A stretch of DNA of 64,000 nucleotides from Gemmatimonas sp. (GTDB taxonomy: Bacteria; Gemmatimonadota; Gemmatimonadetes; Gemmatimonadales; Gemmatimonadaceae): positions 62,001 to 126,000 of the forward strand of contig PNKL01000003.1 of assembly GCA_013822425.1 (NCBI GenBank). The letters are read 5' to 3'. The notes below the pieces were generated by a model that did not search any database, was not told the origin of the DNA, and was given only the letters and a program-made list of their open reading frames with translations. Position 1 is the first letter of the stretch. The number at the start of each line of letters is the position of its first letter. Positions 1-9,985 of the stretch are shown here, one piece after another. Both the position numbers and the translations under genes were made by a program.

Positions 1-326
1 TGGCGCAGGCCTCGCAAGATGTCGCCGAGGAAGGTACCTACCTTCGACTCCTGCACATGCGCGATCATCTCGAACTCGCCGGCGTCGAGCCACACGCCCT
101 TGCATTGCTCGCAGACGTCGACCTTGACGTGCTGGATCGTCGTCTCCCTCAGCGAGCCGCGGCACTTGGGGCATTTCCACGGGTGCTCCAACTCGATCTG
201 CTTCCGCTCGGCATCCAGCCGGGCGCGATGTGCCTTGATCAACTCGGCGTCGAGCTTGAGGAAGTACTCGTCTTCGTTGCGGGACTTCTTGAACTCATCG
301 GGGCGGGGCGGCTTGAAATCGTCCAT
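1..326 (-). CDS. TFIIB-type zinc-ribbon protein (partial, 3' end outside window)
   Basis: The reading frame starts at an ATG at 326 and runs off the left edge, giving about 108 residues. It begins [12 protein letters not shown], continues with a charged helical stretch, and then has a zinc ribbon of two CxxC pairs, CPKC about 30 residues before CEQC followed by GVWLDAGE. This is the pattern of the zf-TFIIB family of small bacterial proteins, whose function is mostly unknown. The four cysteines should bind one zinc ion. It lies 68 bp downstream of the BamE-like gene on the same strand and may belong to that transcription unit. The family is recognised; the role is not. Confidence 0.75.
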   Translation of the reverse strand, partial: MDDFKPPRPDEFKKSRNEDEYFLKLDAELIKAHRARLDAERKQIELEHPWKCPKCRGSLRETTIQHVKVDVCEQCKGVWLDAGEFEMIAHVQESKVGTFLGDILRGLR

Positions 327-394
327 GGCAGTATTCGGTGGAGGGGTCGGTACTTCGGAGGAGCACCGTGCAACGGGCGACGGCGCGAACGGGA

Positions 395-784
395 TTATGG
401 CGAGGCCGACTCCGGCTTGCGGCCCTTGAGCTCGATGGTGATGGGTCCGTCCGGCTTCTGCTCCGGACGCGTTGCCTTGGCCTTGATGGCTTCGGCGGGC
501 GGGATCATGCGCGGCGAGGAGCTGGTGCCGCTGTAGCGGCGCTTCGTGGAACGAAAGACCGCGTCCACGACGACTCCCTTCTCCAGCACGACGAGGTCGT
601 TCATTCCGCACCGGCGCTCGCAGCCATTCGTGAAGTAGAGGAAGGTGGCGTCCCCCGTGGTGCGCTCGATGGCGGGTGTGCCGAGGCGCGCCACGACCTG
701 ATCCTTCGGCATTCCGGGATCGATCACCACCTGGGCCGAGAGGGGCAGAGCGCCGGCGAACAGGAGGACGAAGAGGCGTCGCAT
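395..784 (-). CDS. Secreted BamE/SmpA-fold protein
   Basis: This is a 129-residue protein with an N-terminal signal peptide ([18 protein letters not shown]). It is followed by the element [15 protein letters not shown], typical of the SmpA/OmlA/BamE fold, in which a G-(M/K)-x-x-x-x-V-x-x-x-LG-x-P helix starts the domain. Two cysteines (CERRC) lie near the middle and may form a disulfide. The C-terminal 50 residues are basic, proline-containing and probably disordered. BamE-fold proteins are periplasmic or outer-membrane associated, but this one has no lipobox and is not BamE itself. It starts 11 bp after purQ, so it is probably the last coupled gene of the long minus-strand operon. Confidence 0.6.
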   Translation of the reverse strand: MRRLFVLLFAGALPLSAQVVIDPGMPKDQVVARLGTPAIERTTGDATFLYFTNGCERRCGMNDLVVLEKGVVVDAVFRSTKRRYSGTSSSPRMIPPAEAIKAKATRPEQKPDGPITIELKGRKPESASP

Positions 785-795
785 GGCAGCTCCGG

Positions 796-1484
<689 letters not shown>

Positions 1485-1488
<4 letters not shown>

Positions 1489-1742
1489 GTGGCGGTCACC
1501 CCGGCGATCTCGAAGTCCTCCGTCACCGGATTGGCGAGCAGGCGAGCGCACATGTCGCGCACCGCGAACTCGGCGGCGGCCGCATCGGTGGCGGCGGTGT
1601 CGATGACGAGGTGGCGGCCGACGTGAACCTCGCTCACCGCCTGGAACCCGAGGGTGTGCAGGGCATCGGCGACGGCCTTGCCCTGCGGATCGAGGAGTCC
1701 CTTGCGGGGGACGATGTGGACGCTGACGCGGAATGACTTCAC
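1485..1742 (-). CDS. purS: Phosphoribosylformylglycinamidine synthase subunit PurS
   Basis: An 85-residue protein of the PurS family. It starts with GTG (residues MKSFRVSVHIVPRKGLLDPQ) and contains the typical segment KAVADALHTLGF. PurS dimers hold PurQ and PurL together in bacteria with the small form of PurL. The GTG overlaps the pssA stop as GTGA and the gene's own stop overlaps purQ as ATGA. Length and sequence are normal for the family. Confidence 0.95.
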
Positions 1743-2650
1743 GGAGTGGGGCCCTCGGGAGCGCCCTGGTCGGGGCCGCCGCGATCCCGGCGGGTGCGGT
1801 GGCGGCGGCGGCGGTGATGGTCGTCAGGACGGCGGTCTGCTGCCGGGGCGGTGGCGAATGCCGCGGCCGGCCCTTCGTCATCCTCATACTCGTCGTCTTC
1901 CTCCGACGTGAATGGCGACGGCATATCGAACAGCCCGCGCACGATGGCGACGACGATACCCGTCGCGACGTAGAGGACACCGAGCGGGAAGAAGAACTCC
2001 TTCGGCAGGAAGAACATGCCCACGATCACGGCGACGAAGACCAGCACGCCGAAGGCCCCGTACCAATTGCGCAGCGAGAAGCGCGGCCAGGCCGGGTAGG
2101 GCACGGGGCTGATCATCAGGAACGCCAGCGCGACCATCAAGAAGCGCAGGATCGACTGCCACGGCAGGTCGCCGATGGCCGTCTGCTGGTAGAGTTCGGT
2201 CTGGGAGAACCAGTAGTAGGTGGCGAGCGTGCCACCTGCCGCTGGGCTCGGGAGTCCCTGGAAGAAGACCTTGGACTTCCCGGCCTGCTCGACATTGAAG
2301 CGCGCGAGGCGCATCACGGCACAGGCGACAAACAGCCAGACGAAGATCCAGTCCCACCCCGTGCGGTTGAGTTCGGCGAAGTACATCATCAGCGCCGGCG
2401 CCACGCCGAAGGAAATGGCGTCCACCAGCGAGTCGAGCTCCTCGCCGAACCGGCTGCCCGTGTTGGTGGCGCGGGCAATGCGGCCGTCGAACATGTCGAG
2501 GAAGCCGGCCGTGACGATGTACCACCCGGCGCGCACGTGTTCGCCGCGCGAGGCGGCGACGATGGCAAAGATGCCGAAGAACAGGCTGCCCAGCGTGAAG
2601 CCGTTGGGCAGCATCACGAGCGACGGGCGGGGAAGCCGGGGGCGTCGCAT
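1739..2650 (-). CDS. pssA: CDP-diacylglycerol--serine O-phosphatidyltransferase
   Basis: This 303-residue membrane protein makes phosphatidylserine from CDP-diacylglycerol and serine. The CDP-alcohol phosphotransferase signature DGxxARx8GxxxDxxxD is complete, beginning at DGRIARAT and ending at the second aspartate of EELDSLVD. Several hydrophobic helices follow, for example near FVWLFVACAVM and GVLVFVAVIVGMFFL. The last 60 residues are acidic, then very basic (HHRRRRHRTRR), and probably cytosolic; this tail is longer than usual. It is coupled to psd upstream (ATGA) and purS downstream (GTGA). With psd it forms the two-step route to phosphatidylethanolamine. Confidence 0.93.
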   Translation of the reverse strand: MRRPRLPRPSLVMLPNGFTLGSLFFGIFAIVAASRGEHVRAGWYIVTAGFLDMFDGRIARATNTGSRFGEELDSLVDAISFGVAPALMMYFAELNRTGWDWIFVWLFVACAVMRLARFNVEQAGKSKVFFQGLPSPAAGGTLATYYWFSQTELYQQTAIGDLPWQSILRFLMVALAFLMISPVPYPAWPRFSLRNWYGAFGVLVFVAVIVGMFFLPKEFFFPLGVLYVATGIVVAIVRGLFDMPSPFTSEEDDEYEDDEGPAAAFATAPAADRRPDDHHRRRRHRTRRDRGGPDQGAPEGPTP

Positions 2651-3297
2651 CAGCGGAGCTCCGCGATGACGGTGGTGCCGGCCGACGTGTGCTCGCCGAC
2701 GCGCACGCGGGGCATGCTGCCGGCCGGCAGGTAGACATCCACGCGCGAGCCGAACCGGATGATGCCGAAGCGCTCCCCCTGGTCCGCTTGGTCCCCCGGC
2801 CGGCTGTACGTCACGATGCGGCGCGCCACGAGCCCGGCGATCTGGCGCACGAGCACCCGGTGCGGGCCGCTCTCGATGCCAACAGAGGACTGCTCGTTCT
2901 CGAGCGAGGCCTTGTCCACCGCGGCGTTGAGGAACTTGCCCGGGTTGTAGTGCGTGTACGTGACGCGCCCGCTCACCGGGTACCGGTTCACGTGCACGCT
3001 GAAGACGTTCATGAAGATTGCGATCCGGATGGCGCGGCCGTGCATGAAGGCGGGCTCGTCTACCTCCACCACCTGCACCACCTTGCCGTCGGCCGGGGCG
3101 ATGACCAGGCCGGGGCCGCGTTCGCCGTGCCGTTCCGGGTCCCGGAAGAAGTACGCCACCCAGACCGCGAGCAGGACGCACACGCCGGCGGCCGCCGTCA
3201 GCAGCGGTTTGGGCCAGCGATACGCCGCGGTGCCGACGGACAGCGCAATCACGACTGCGGCCCACATGAAGGGCAGGCCTTCCCGCGCGAATCTCAT
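2650..3297 (-). CDS. psd: Phosphatidylserine decarboxylase
   Basis: A 215-residue decarboxylase of the short form, related to archaeal-type PSD. It converts phosphatidylserine to phosphatidylethanolamine at the membrane. Two N-terminal hydrophobic segments (about residues 10-27 and 30-50) are followed by the conserved FFRDPER element and a histidine-rich HVNRYP motif. The C-terminal GS in [13 protein letters not shown] is the expected self-cleavage site, where the serine becomes the pyruvoyl cofactor. It overlaps purC upstream and pssA downstream by ATGA junctions. Confidence 0.93.
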   Translation of the reverse strand: MRFAREGLPFMWAAVVIALSVGTAAYRWPKPLLTAAAGVCVLLAVWVAYFFRDPERHGERGPGLVIAPADGKVVQVVEVDEPAFMHGRAIRIAIFMNVFSVHVNRYPVSGRVTYTHYNPGKFLNAAVDKASLENEQSSVGIESGPHRVLVRQIAGLVARRIVTYSRPGDQADQGERFGIIRFGSRVDVYLPAGSMPRVRVGEHTSAGTTVIAELR

Positions 3298-4226
3298 TGC
3301 AGCACGCTCGTATCAAGGGGAATGCCGGTGATCCGGCGGAATGCAGCGAGGTAGCGCTCGCTCGTGGCAGACACCACGGACTCGGGCAGTGTCGGTGGCG
3401 GGGCGTTGCCGTCCCAGCGGCCGGCACGCCGCTCGGCGTCGAGCCAGTCGCGCAGGGGCTGCTTGTCGAAGCTCGGCTGCGACCGGCCGGGCCTGTACTG
3501 GTCGGCGGGCCAGAAGCGCGAGCTGTCGGGGGTCATGACTTCGTCGATGAGCAGGATCCGCCCGTCGGGGGCGCGGCCGAACTCGAACTTGGTGTCGGCG
3601 ATGATGATGCCGCGCGTCGCGGCGATGTCGCGGCCGCGCTCGTAGACGCGGCGCGCGAGCCCCTCGAGGGTGGCGGCGTCGGCCGCGCCCACGACACCGC
3701 GCATCCGCTCCACCGTGATGTTCTCGTCATGCCCCGACTCCGCCTTCGTGGCGGGCGAAAAGACGGGGCGGGGGAACGGCGAGCTCTCCAGCAGGCCCGC
3801 GGGAAGCGCCTCGCCGGCGAGCGTGCCGGAGGCCTGGTATTCCTTCCACGCCGACCCGCTGATGTAGCCGCGAATCACGCACTCGATCGGGAAGACCTCG
3901 GTGCGCGTGCAGAGCATCGCGCGGCCGCGAAGTTCGCGGAGGAACGGGAAGAGGGCGGGGGACAGCGCGACAATCTCGTCCGCCTCCACGCCGATCATGT
4001 GATGCGCGATTTCGTTCTCGAAGTGGCGCAGCCACCAGGCGGTGAGTTGCGTCAGCACCGCTCCCTTGTACGGCACGAGCTCGCGCATCACCACGTCGAA
4101 CGCGCTGACGCGGTCGCTGGCCACGAGCAGCAGGCGGTCGTCCCCTACGGCGTACACGTCACGCACCTTGCCGCGCCGGATGCACGGCAGCGGGAGGTGG
4201 GTGGTGCCCACCATCGTCGGGCTCAT
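3294..4226 (-). CDS. purC: Phosphoribosylaminoimidazole-succinocarboxamide synthase
   Basis: SAICAR synthase, which joins CAIR and aspartate with ATP in purine synthesis. The 310-residue length fits the longer class of PurC. Visible signatures are [20 protein letters not shown] near the N-terminus, [18 protein letters not shown] in the middle, SGHDENIT and [15 protein letters not shown]. The product feeds the next enzyme, PurB, encoded directly upstream and coupled by ATGA. There is no sign of damage. Confidence 0.96.
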   Translation of the reverse strand: MSPTMVGTTHLPLPCIRRGKVRDVYAVGDDRLLLVASDRVSAFDVVMRELVPYKGAVLTQLTAWWLRHFENEIAHHMIGVEADEIVALSPALFPFLRELRGRAMLCTRTEVFPIECVIRGYISGSAWKEYQASGTLAGEALPAGLLESSPFPRPVFSPATKAESGHDENITVERMRGVVGAADAATLEGLARRVYERGRDIAATRGIIIADTKFEFGRAPDGRILLIDEVMTPDSSRFWPADQYRPGRSQPSFDKQPLRDWLDAERRAGRWDGNAPPPTLPESVVSATSERYLAAFRRITGIPLDTSVLQ

Positions 4227-5659
4227 ACCCGCACCTCCTCGCGGCTCGCTTCGGTGCCGCCGGCCGCCTCGAGCAGCGGACGCACCACCTCGTCGAGGAA
4301 CTCGCGCACCTGCTGCGCCGACCGTCCGGTGAACCGGGCGGGATCAAGCGCGTCCTGCAGATCGGCGATCGCCACGGGGTACGCGGAATCGGCCGCCAGT
4401 CGCTCCAGCATGTCGTTGGGTCCGCCGTCGTCCTTCATCGCGCGCGCCGCGGCGATGCTGTGCCCGCGAATCACCTCGTGCACCGCCTGCCGGTCGGCGC
4501 CGGCGCGCACCGCGCGCACGATCAGTTCCTCCGTGGCCATGAAAGGCAGTTCGTCGGCCAGGCGGCGGCGAATCCGCGCCGGGTGCACCTCGAGGCCGCA
4601 GGCGACGTTCTCCATGAGGATGAGGAGCGCCTCAGTGGCGAGGAACGCCTCGGGGATCGCCAGCCGCCGGTTCGCCGAGTCGTCGAGCGTGCGCTCGAAG
4701 TACTGCACGCTGTGCGTCTGGTTGGCGTTTGGCGTGAGCGACAGCACGAACCGGCTCAGCGAGTTGATACGCTCGCTGCGCATCGGGTTGCGCTTGTACG
4801 CCATCGCCGAGGAACCGATCTGCTCCCTCTCGAACGGCTCCTCGATCTCACCGAACGCCTGGAGCATGCGCATGTCGCCGGCGAACTTCGCGGCCGAGGC
4901 CGCGAGTCCGGCGAGCACGTCCAGCACGTGGGCGTCGAGCTTGCGCGTGTACGTCTGGCCGGTCACCGGCAGCGACGCGCCGAACCCCATGGCGAGAGTG
5001 ACGCGGGCATCGAGCTCGCGCACCTTCGCGTGGTCGCCGCCGAAGAGCGAGAGAAAGCTCGCCTGCGTGCCGGTGGTGCCCTTGACGCCGCGGAGCGGCA
5101 GCGTCGCGATGCGATGGTCCAGGTCGGCGAGGTCAAGCACGAGGTCCTGCATCCACAGCGTGGCGCGCTTGCCGACGGTGGTCGGCTGGGCGGGCTGGAG
5201 GTGGGTGTAGCCGAGGGCCGGCTCATCCTTCCAGCGGTCGGCAAAGCCGGCCAGCGTGCGGAGCAGCGCCACCACGCGGGCGCGCAGCAGTTCAAGGCCG
5301 CGCCGCATCAGCATGAGGTCGGCGTTGTCGGTCACGAACGCCGACGTGGCGCCGAGGTGGATGACCCCGCGGGCGGCCGGCGCGACGTCGCCGAACGCGT
5401 GCACGTGCGCCATGACATCGTGCCGGAACCGCTTCTCGTAGCCGGCCACGGCGGCGAAGTCGATGTCGTCAAGGTGCGCACGCATCTCCGTGAGCGCGGC
5501 CTCGGGGATGTCAACGCCGAGGTCGCGCTCCGACTCCGCCAGCGCGAGCCACAGGCGCCGCCACAAGCCGTAGCGTGACGCGGGCGACCACAGGCGCAGC
5601 ATCGCCGCCGAGGCGTAGCGCTCGGCCAGCGGGGAACTCCAGGTCGCCGGATCGGTCAT
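4223..5659 (-). CDS. purB: Adenylosuccinate lyase
   Basis: This 478-residue enzyme of the fumarase/aspartase superfamily acts twice in purine synthesis, cleaving SAICAR and adenylosuccinate to release fumarate. The superfamily signature [11 protein letters not shown] is present near residue 290, with the conserved [10 protein letters not shown] and the histidine of [12 protein letters not shown] earlier in the chain. Its length is slightly above the usual 430-460. The stop overlaps purC (ATGA) and the start overlaps the protease gene (ATGA). Confidence 0.96.
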   Translation of the reverse strand: MTDPATWSSPLAERYASAAMLRLWSPASRYGLWRRLWLALAESERDLGVDIPEAALTEMRAHLDDIDFAAVAGYEKRFRHDVMAHVHAFGDVAPAARGVIHLGATSAFVTDNADLMLMRRGLELLRARVVALLRTLAGFADRWKDEPALGYTHLQPAQPTTVGKRATLWMQDLVLDLADLDHRIATLPLRGVKGTTGTQASFLSLFGGDHAKVRELDARVTLAMGFGASLPVTGQTYTRKLDAHVLDVLAGLAASAAKFAGDMRMLQAFGEIEEPFEREQIGSSAMAYKRNPMRSERINSLSRFVLSLTPNANQTHSVQYFERTLDDSANRRLAIPEAFLATEALLILMENVACGLEVHPARIRRRLADELPFMATEELIVRAVRAGADRQAVHEVIRGHSIAAARAMKDDGGPNDMLERLAADSAYPVAIADLQDALDPARFTGRSAQQVREFLDEVVRPLLEAAGGTEASREEVRV

Positions 5660-7056
5660 CGGATCTGGAAGTCGATGGGATAGAGGAAGCCGCCACGCTC
5701 GATGAGCATGCGAATCGGGCCGCGTCCCGTGAGCGACTCGAGCAGCAGCCCCGCCTGCTGCGCGTCGGTGACGGCGGACCGGTTGACCTGCACGATCACG
5801 TCGCCGGCCTGCACGCCCAGTTCCTCCGTGACGCGCGAGGAGACCCGGTAGACGACGGCGCCCTGGCTGGCGCGCACGCCGCGCTCGGCGCGGATGGCCG
5901 GCGTCAGCGTGACGAGCTCGATCTCCTTGAGCACGGAGACCTTCTGCGCCGCCACCTCAGGCAGGTCGGCGATGCGCACCCGCACCATGCGTTCACGGCT
6001 TCCGCGGCGGACGCGCACTTCGGCATCTTCGCCCACGCGCATCTCGAGCAGCTCGGCTTCCCAGTCGTACGCGTTGCGCACGACGCGATCGCGCGACTGC
6101 ACGATGACATCGCCGGCCTGGAGGCCGGCCGCCGCCGCCGGCGAGCCCGGTGTCACGGTGCGGATCACCGCGCCGCCGCGCAGCGCGTCGCGGTTGTTCT
6201 GCTGCGGGAGCTCGAGCTTCACGCCGATCCATGGGCGCCGCACGGTGCCATGCGCGAGCAGGTCCTCGGTGACGCGCTTGGCGCGGTCGATCGGAATCGC
6301 AAAGCCCAGCCCCACCGAGCCGCCCGTCGGCGTGTAGATGGAGCTGTTGACGCCGATCACCTCGCCCGCGGCGTTCACGAGCGGGCCGCCCGAGTTGCCC
6401 GGGTTGATGGAGGCGTCGGTCTGGATCATGTCCACGTACACGCCCTGGCCATCGCTCTGGCCCACGAGGTTGCGGCCGGTCGCGCTGATCACGCCGGCCG
6501 TCACCGAGGGCTCCGAGTTGCCGAGGAGGAAGCCGTACGGGTTGCCAATGGCGATCGCCCACTCGCCGATGAGCAGGTCGCGGGAACTGCCGAGCGGCGC
6601 CGTCGGCAGGTTGCGCGCCTCGATCTTCAGCACGGCGAGGTCATTCATCTCGTCGATGCCGACGACCTTGGCCGGATAGGTGGTGCCGTCGCGCAGGGCC
6701 ACGCTCACGTTGGACGTGCCGGCCACCACGTGCGCGTTGGTCACGATCACGCCGTTGGGCTGTACGATGAACCCCGACCCGATGCCCGGCCGCGTCTGCG
6801 TGCCGCCTTCGCGGTTGCCGAAGAAGAAGGCGAACGGGTCCACCGGCGTGCGGAAGACCGTTTCGGTTTGCACGGTGACGACGGCCGGCGCGACGCGCGC
6901 CACGGCGTCGGTGATGGCCGACCGGCGCGACTGCGCAATCTGGACGTTGGCCTCGCGGCGCGCGGTCACGCCCTGGGCCGCGGTGCGCGACGGGGAGGCG
7001 CCCTCACAGGCCAGCAGGAGGGCGAAGCACAACGGGGTGAGGCGCGTCATGGTCAT
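5656..7056 (-). CDS. HtrA/DegP-family serine protease with two PDZ domains
   Basis: A 466-residue periplasmic serine protease. The N-terminus has a signal with a lipobox-like LLLAC (Cys17), so it may be lipid-anchored. The trypsin-like domain carries His109 in TNAHVV, Asp139 in MNDLAV and Ser222 in GNSGGPL, so the catalytic triad is complete. PDZ domain 1 covers roughly residues 265-345 and PDZ domain 2 roughly 370-460. Such proteins clear misfolded envelope proteins and can trigger stress signalling. ATG codons at 7056 and 7050 are both usable; the first overlaps the transaldolase-like gene as ATGA. Its place between housekeeping biosynthetic genes is unexplained. Confidence 0.92.
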   Translation of the reverse strand: MTMTRLTPLCFALLLACEGASPSRTAAQGVTARREANVQIAQSRRSAITDAVARVAPAVVTVQTETVFRTPVDPFAFFFGNREGGTQTRPGIGSGFIVQPNGVIVTNAHVVAGTSNVSVALRDGTTYPAKVVGIDEMNDLAVLKIEARNLPTAPLGSSRDLLIGEWAIAIGNPYGFLLGNSEPSVTAGVISATGRNLVGQSDGQGVYVDMIQTDASINPGNSGGPLVNAAGEVIGVNSSIYTPTGGSVGLGFAIPIDRAKRVTEDLLAHGTVRRPWIGVKLELPQQNNRDALRGGAVIRTVTPGSPAAAAGLQAGDVIVQSRDRVVRNAYDWEAELLEMRVGEDAEVRVRRGSRERMVRVRIADLPEVAAQKVSVLKEIELVTLTPAIRAERGVRASQGAVVYRVSSRVTEELGVQAGDVIVQVNRSAVTDAQQAGLLLESLTGRGPIRMLIERGGFLYPIDFQIR

Positions 7057-7718
7057 CGCGGGCGCCGGGGCTTCGGGCGACGGCTGATCTCGCCGAGGAA
7101 GCGGTCGAAGCCGCGATCCGTGAGCGGGTGCTGCAGCAGCGCCTTGAGCACGTCGGTGGTGACCACCGCGCCGTCGGCGCCGGCCGCCATGGCGTCAATG
7201 AAGGCGCGGGAGCTGGACGGGCCCGCCGCGATGAGGTCGCACTCGAAGTCGAACCGGTCGAAGATCACGCGCGACTCGGCGATTGCGAGGGTCGGGTCGT
7301 CGCCGACATGCGCCGACGCGTCCACCGCGATCGTCACGAATGCGGCGCCCGCCTTGGCGGCGAGTGCGGCCTGCGCCGCGTTGTGCACGAGCGTTGCCGC
7401 CACCCGCACGCCCTCGGCGCTGAGCCGCTTGATGGCGGGCAGGGCGTCCTCCACGAGCGGCACGGCGACGATGACCTGCTCGGCGAGGCGCGCGAGTTCG
7501 CGCGCGCCCTTGTAGAGTTCATCGCGATTGACGGCGCGCACCGAGGCGATGACGGGCAGCGGCACCGCCGACGAGAGTTCCTGCACGAGCTCGCGCGGGT
7601 CGGCATTCGGCAGTTGCGACGCGATGACAGCCGGCGTGGCGACGATGCCGTCGATCAGGCCGGCGGCAAACGCCCAGCGGACTTCATCGAGGGCGACGGA
7701 AGCGTGGTAGATGCGCAT
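7053..7718 (-). CDS. Transaldolase/fructose-6-phosphate aldolase-like protein, catalytic residues missing
   Basis: A 221-residue TIM-barrel protein related to TalC/FsaA. The family pattern is clear in the C-terminal half: ALPAIKRLSAEGV, QAALAAKAGAAFV and LLQHPLTDRGFDRFL. The active-site lysine, normally in a V-K-(I/V)-P motif, is replaced by alanine (VIVAVPL). The N-terminal aspartate (normally in F-I-D-T) and the asparagine of TTNPS (here VATPA) are also absent. The fold is therefore supported but aldolase activity is not. It is coupled to truA upstream and the HtrA gene downstream. It could be a pseudoenzyme or act on another substrate. Confidence 0.75.
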   Translation of the reverse strand: MRIYHASVALDEVRWAFAAGLIDGIVATPAVIASQLPNADPRELVQELSSAVPLPVIASVRAVNRDELYKGARELARLAEQVIVAVPLVEDALPAIKRLSAEGVRVAATLVHNAAQAALAAKAGAAFVTIAVDASAHVGDDPTLAIAESRVIFDRFDFECDLIAAGPSSSRAFIDAMAAGADGAVVTTDVLKALLQHPLTDRGFDRFLGEISRRPKPRRPR

Positions 7719-8491
7719 CAGGAGGTAAGATACAGGGCGGCGGGATAAGTGACCTGCTCGAGGCAGAGACCGCCGGCGGGGGCCGGCGGCGACACCTCGT
7801 CATTGGCATCGGCGACGAGCAGCGCGGCGAACTCCTCGCGCCGGCGCTGGTGCGAGGCCACCTCGATCATCGTGCCGACGAGGAACCGCACCATGTGGTG
7901 CAGGAATCGGTTGGCCTCGACATCGAAGACCAGACCGCCCGGCACCACGCGCCAGCGCGCGAAACGAATCTCGCAGCGATGGTCGTCATCGTCCGGCGCC
8001 GTGCCGCGCACCGCAAACCCGAAGAACTGATGCTCCCCGAGCAGCGCGGCCGCGCACCACGCCAGCGCGTCGCCATCCAGGGATTTCCCGACCGGCCATT
8101 CCCAGCGTCGCCGGAATGGCGAGCGGGCGGCCTCGTCGAGCCCCACGGCATAGCTGTACCGCCGGCTGGTCGCGCTGTACCGCGCGTGAAACTCCGGTTG
8201 CATCGCATGCACCGCCGCGACGAAGACGTCGTCAGGAAGCTGTGCGTTGAGCACGTGCCTCAGGCGATCCGGCGTCCAGTGCGACGGCACTTCCACGCTG
8301 GCCGCCTGGCCGCGGGCATGCACACCCGCATCCGTTCGACCGGCGCCCGTGACCCGGACCGGCCCGCCGCACAGGCGCGCCAGAGCCGATTCGAGGGTAC
8401 CCTGCACGGTTCGCGTCTCCGGCTGCACCTGCCAGCCGGAAAAGTCGGTGCCGTCATAGTGCAACACGAGCTGAAACACGCGTCCCGCCAT
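7718..8491 (-). CDS. truA: tRNA pseudouridine(38-40) synthase TruA
   Basis: The enzyme isomerises uridines 38-40 in the tRNA anticodon arm. The 257-residue protein is read from the ATG at 8491, giving MAGRVFQLVLHYDGTDFSGW. An upstream in-frame start would add 16 residues without family support. The catalytic aspartate is Asp54 in GAGRTDAGVHARGQ, and FLHHMVRFLVGTM near the C-terminus is also conserved. It is the first gene of the minus-strand run; its stop shares one base with the next start (TGATG). Confidence 0.95.
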   Translation of the reverse strand: MAGRVFQLVLHYDGTDFSGWQVQPETRTVQGTLESALARLCGGPVRVTGAGRTDAGVHARGQAASVEVPSHWTPDRLRHVLNAQLPDDVFVAAVHAMQPEFHARYSATSRRYSYAVGLDEAARSPFRRRWEWPVGKSLDGDALAWCAAALLGEHQFFGFAVRGTAPDDDDHRCEIRFARWRVVPGGLVFDVEANRFLHHMVRFLVGTMIEVASHQRRREEFAALLVADANDEVSPPAPAGGLCLEQVTYPAALYLTS

Positions 8492-8653
8492 TGCAGGGAA
8501 AATAGCCCTTGGCGCGTGCCCGATCAAGCAAAGGCGCATCGCCCAACCGATTGACAGGGCATGACGTAGGCCTCACGTTCCCGCAGGTGGCCGCGTCGGC
8601 CGCCCGGGGCGCCGTGCTGCGCGCTCCGCACGCCCTTCTTGCCTCTCCGCTGG
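8492..8653. promoter_or_regulatory. Divergent intergenic region truA / GAF gene
   Basis: This 162-bp gap separates truA and its nine-gene operon (leftward) from the GAF-trpD unit (rightward). It should hold at least two promoters. I see no pair of hexamers close enough to the sigma-70 consensus to name, and no strong dyad. Confidence 0.4.
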
Positions 8654-9985
8654 ATGCCTGACTCCACCCTCGCTTCGCTGGCCCACGCGCTCGCCGCCGC
8701 TCCGCGCCTGGACGCGGCGTTCGTTGCGTTGGCCGAGGGGATGGCCGAAGTCGACCGGGCCGTGGTGGTGGCCTACCTCCCGTTCGATGCGCGAGACGGG
8801 AAGCTCATCGAGTGCGTGACGTGGGACCGCGGCACCGTGGCCCGGACGCCGATCGAAGTCGCGCTGCGCCAGTTCTCGACCGACGTGGTGCAGCGGGTGC
8901 ACCGCGGGGGGGCGTTCGTCGATGTCGGGGAGGAGTCCGACACGTTCGCGCGCATGCTCCAGCTGCCGCCGCTCGGTGAACCCGGCGATCTCGCGCTGCG
9001 CGGCATCCGTTTTGACGGAGAGCTGGCGGCCGTGCTCGCGTTGCATGAACCCCGTCGCATCTTCGGCGCGCGGGTCACCCAGCAGGCGAGCGCGCTCGCC
9101 GCGCTGTTCGACCTGGCGCACGACCGGTTCGCGGAACGGGAGGCGCGGGTGGAGGCGGCGCGCACCCTCGAGGACGTCACGCAGCGGGTGCACGGCGAGT
9201 ATCTCACGCGCCTGGCGGAACTGGAGCAGCAGCTGACACAGGCGCGCGGCGCGGCCGGCGCGGCCGACGCGGCGCGCGCCGGGCAGACGGTGCAGCAGGC
9301 CCGTGAATTGGCGCGCGGCGCAGAGGACGCGCGGCGCGCCGCCTCGCGGCTTCGTGCGCTTGAGCATCAGGTGACCGCGGCGGTCGGCCAGCTCGAGCAG
9401 GCGCACATCGAGCTGCATCGTCGCAGCGAAGGACTGCGCCAGCGCACGCGCACCATCTACCTGCTGGATCGCGTTCTCGACCTCGCGGCCCACCACGTGG
9501 ACCCCAAGCGCCTTGCGGAAGGGCTGCTCGCGCTCGTCGGCGACGACATGCAGGCGATGCGCTGCTCGCTCTTCCTGCGCGCGCCGGAGCCCGAGACGCT
9601 GTATCTCGCGGCCTCGCGCGGCCTCGCGCCGCACGTGCACGAAGGGGCGCGCATCACCGTGGGGCAGGGCGTCGCCGGACGCGTCGCCGCCAGCCGCCAA
9701 CCGCTGCTGGTGGTGGACGCGTCCGACGCGCAGGCCCAGCCGCTCCTGCGCGATGAGTACCTCACGACGGGCTCCTTCATTTCGTTTCCGCTGGTGATCC
9801 GCGACGAATTGATCGGCGTGGTGAACCTCACGAATCGTGCGCAGCGGGGGCTCTTTGTGGAGGAGGATGTGGAGCGCGTGCGCCTGCTCGGTCTCGTCAT
9901 CTCCCTGATCGCACGTGAGGCCCGCCTGCCGGAACAGTTGCTCGACCGGATCCCGGAACAGTTGCTCGACCGGATCAATGAATAG
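8654..9985 (+). CDS. GAF-domain protein with central coiled coil
   Basis: A 443-residue cytosolic protein with no signal peptide. An N-terminal globular region (about 1-165) is followed by an Ala/Arg/Glu/Gln-rich coiled coil (about 165-275) and a C-terminal GAF domain (about 285-430), which includes LYLAASRGLAPHVHEG, GQGVAGRVAASRQPLLV and FPLVIRDELIGVVNLTN. No output domain is fused, so it may sense a small molecule or act as a scaffold. The start at 8654 follows the family-like PDSTLAS; a more upstream ATG at 8639 is possible. The C-terminus carries an exact 8-residue duplication, PEQLLDRI twice. It overlaps trpD by 8 bp. Confidence 0.8.
   Translation: MPDSTLASLAHALAAAPRLDAAFVALAEGMAEVDRAVVVAYLPFDARDGKLIECVTWDRGTVARTPIEVALRQFSTDVVQRVHRGGAFVDVGEESDTFARMLQLPPLGEPGDLALRGIRFDGELAAVLALHEPRRIFGARVTQQASALAALFDLAHDRFAEREARVEAARTLEDVTQRVHGEYLTRLAELEQQLTQARGAAGAADAARAGQTVQQARELARGAEDARRAASRLRALEHQVTAAVGQLEQAHIELHRRSEGLRQRTRTIYLLDRVLDLAAHHVDPKRLAEGLLALVGDDMQAMRCSLFLRAPEPETLYLAASRGLAPHVHEGARITVGQGVAGRVAASRQPLLVVDASDAQAQPLLRDEYLTTGSFISFPLVIRDELIGVVNLTNRAQRGLFVEEDVERVRLLGLVISLIAREARLPEQLLDRIPEQLLDRINE
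9929..9976 (+). repeat. 24-bp tandem duplication at the 3' end of the GAF gene
   Basis: Two perfect copies of a 24-bp unit (9929-9952 and 9953-9976) encode PEQLLDRI twice in frame. They end two codons before the GAF stop and one base before the trpD start codon. Confidence 0.95.

Noticed and set aside
3297-5210. A 637-residue plus-strand open frame opposite purC and purB
   Set aside because: It is the mirror of two certain genes in GC-rich DNA and its protein has no family motif. The same applies to the long frames opposite the GAF gene (8573-10468), HEAT gene (14410-16296) and carboxyltransferase (36929-38803).
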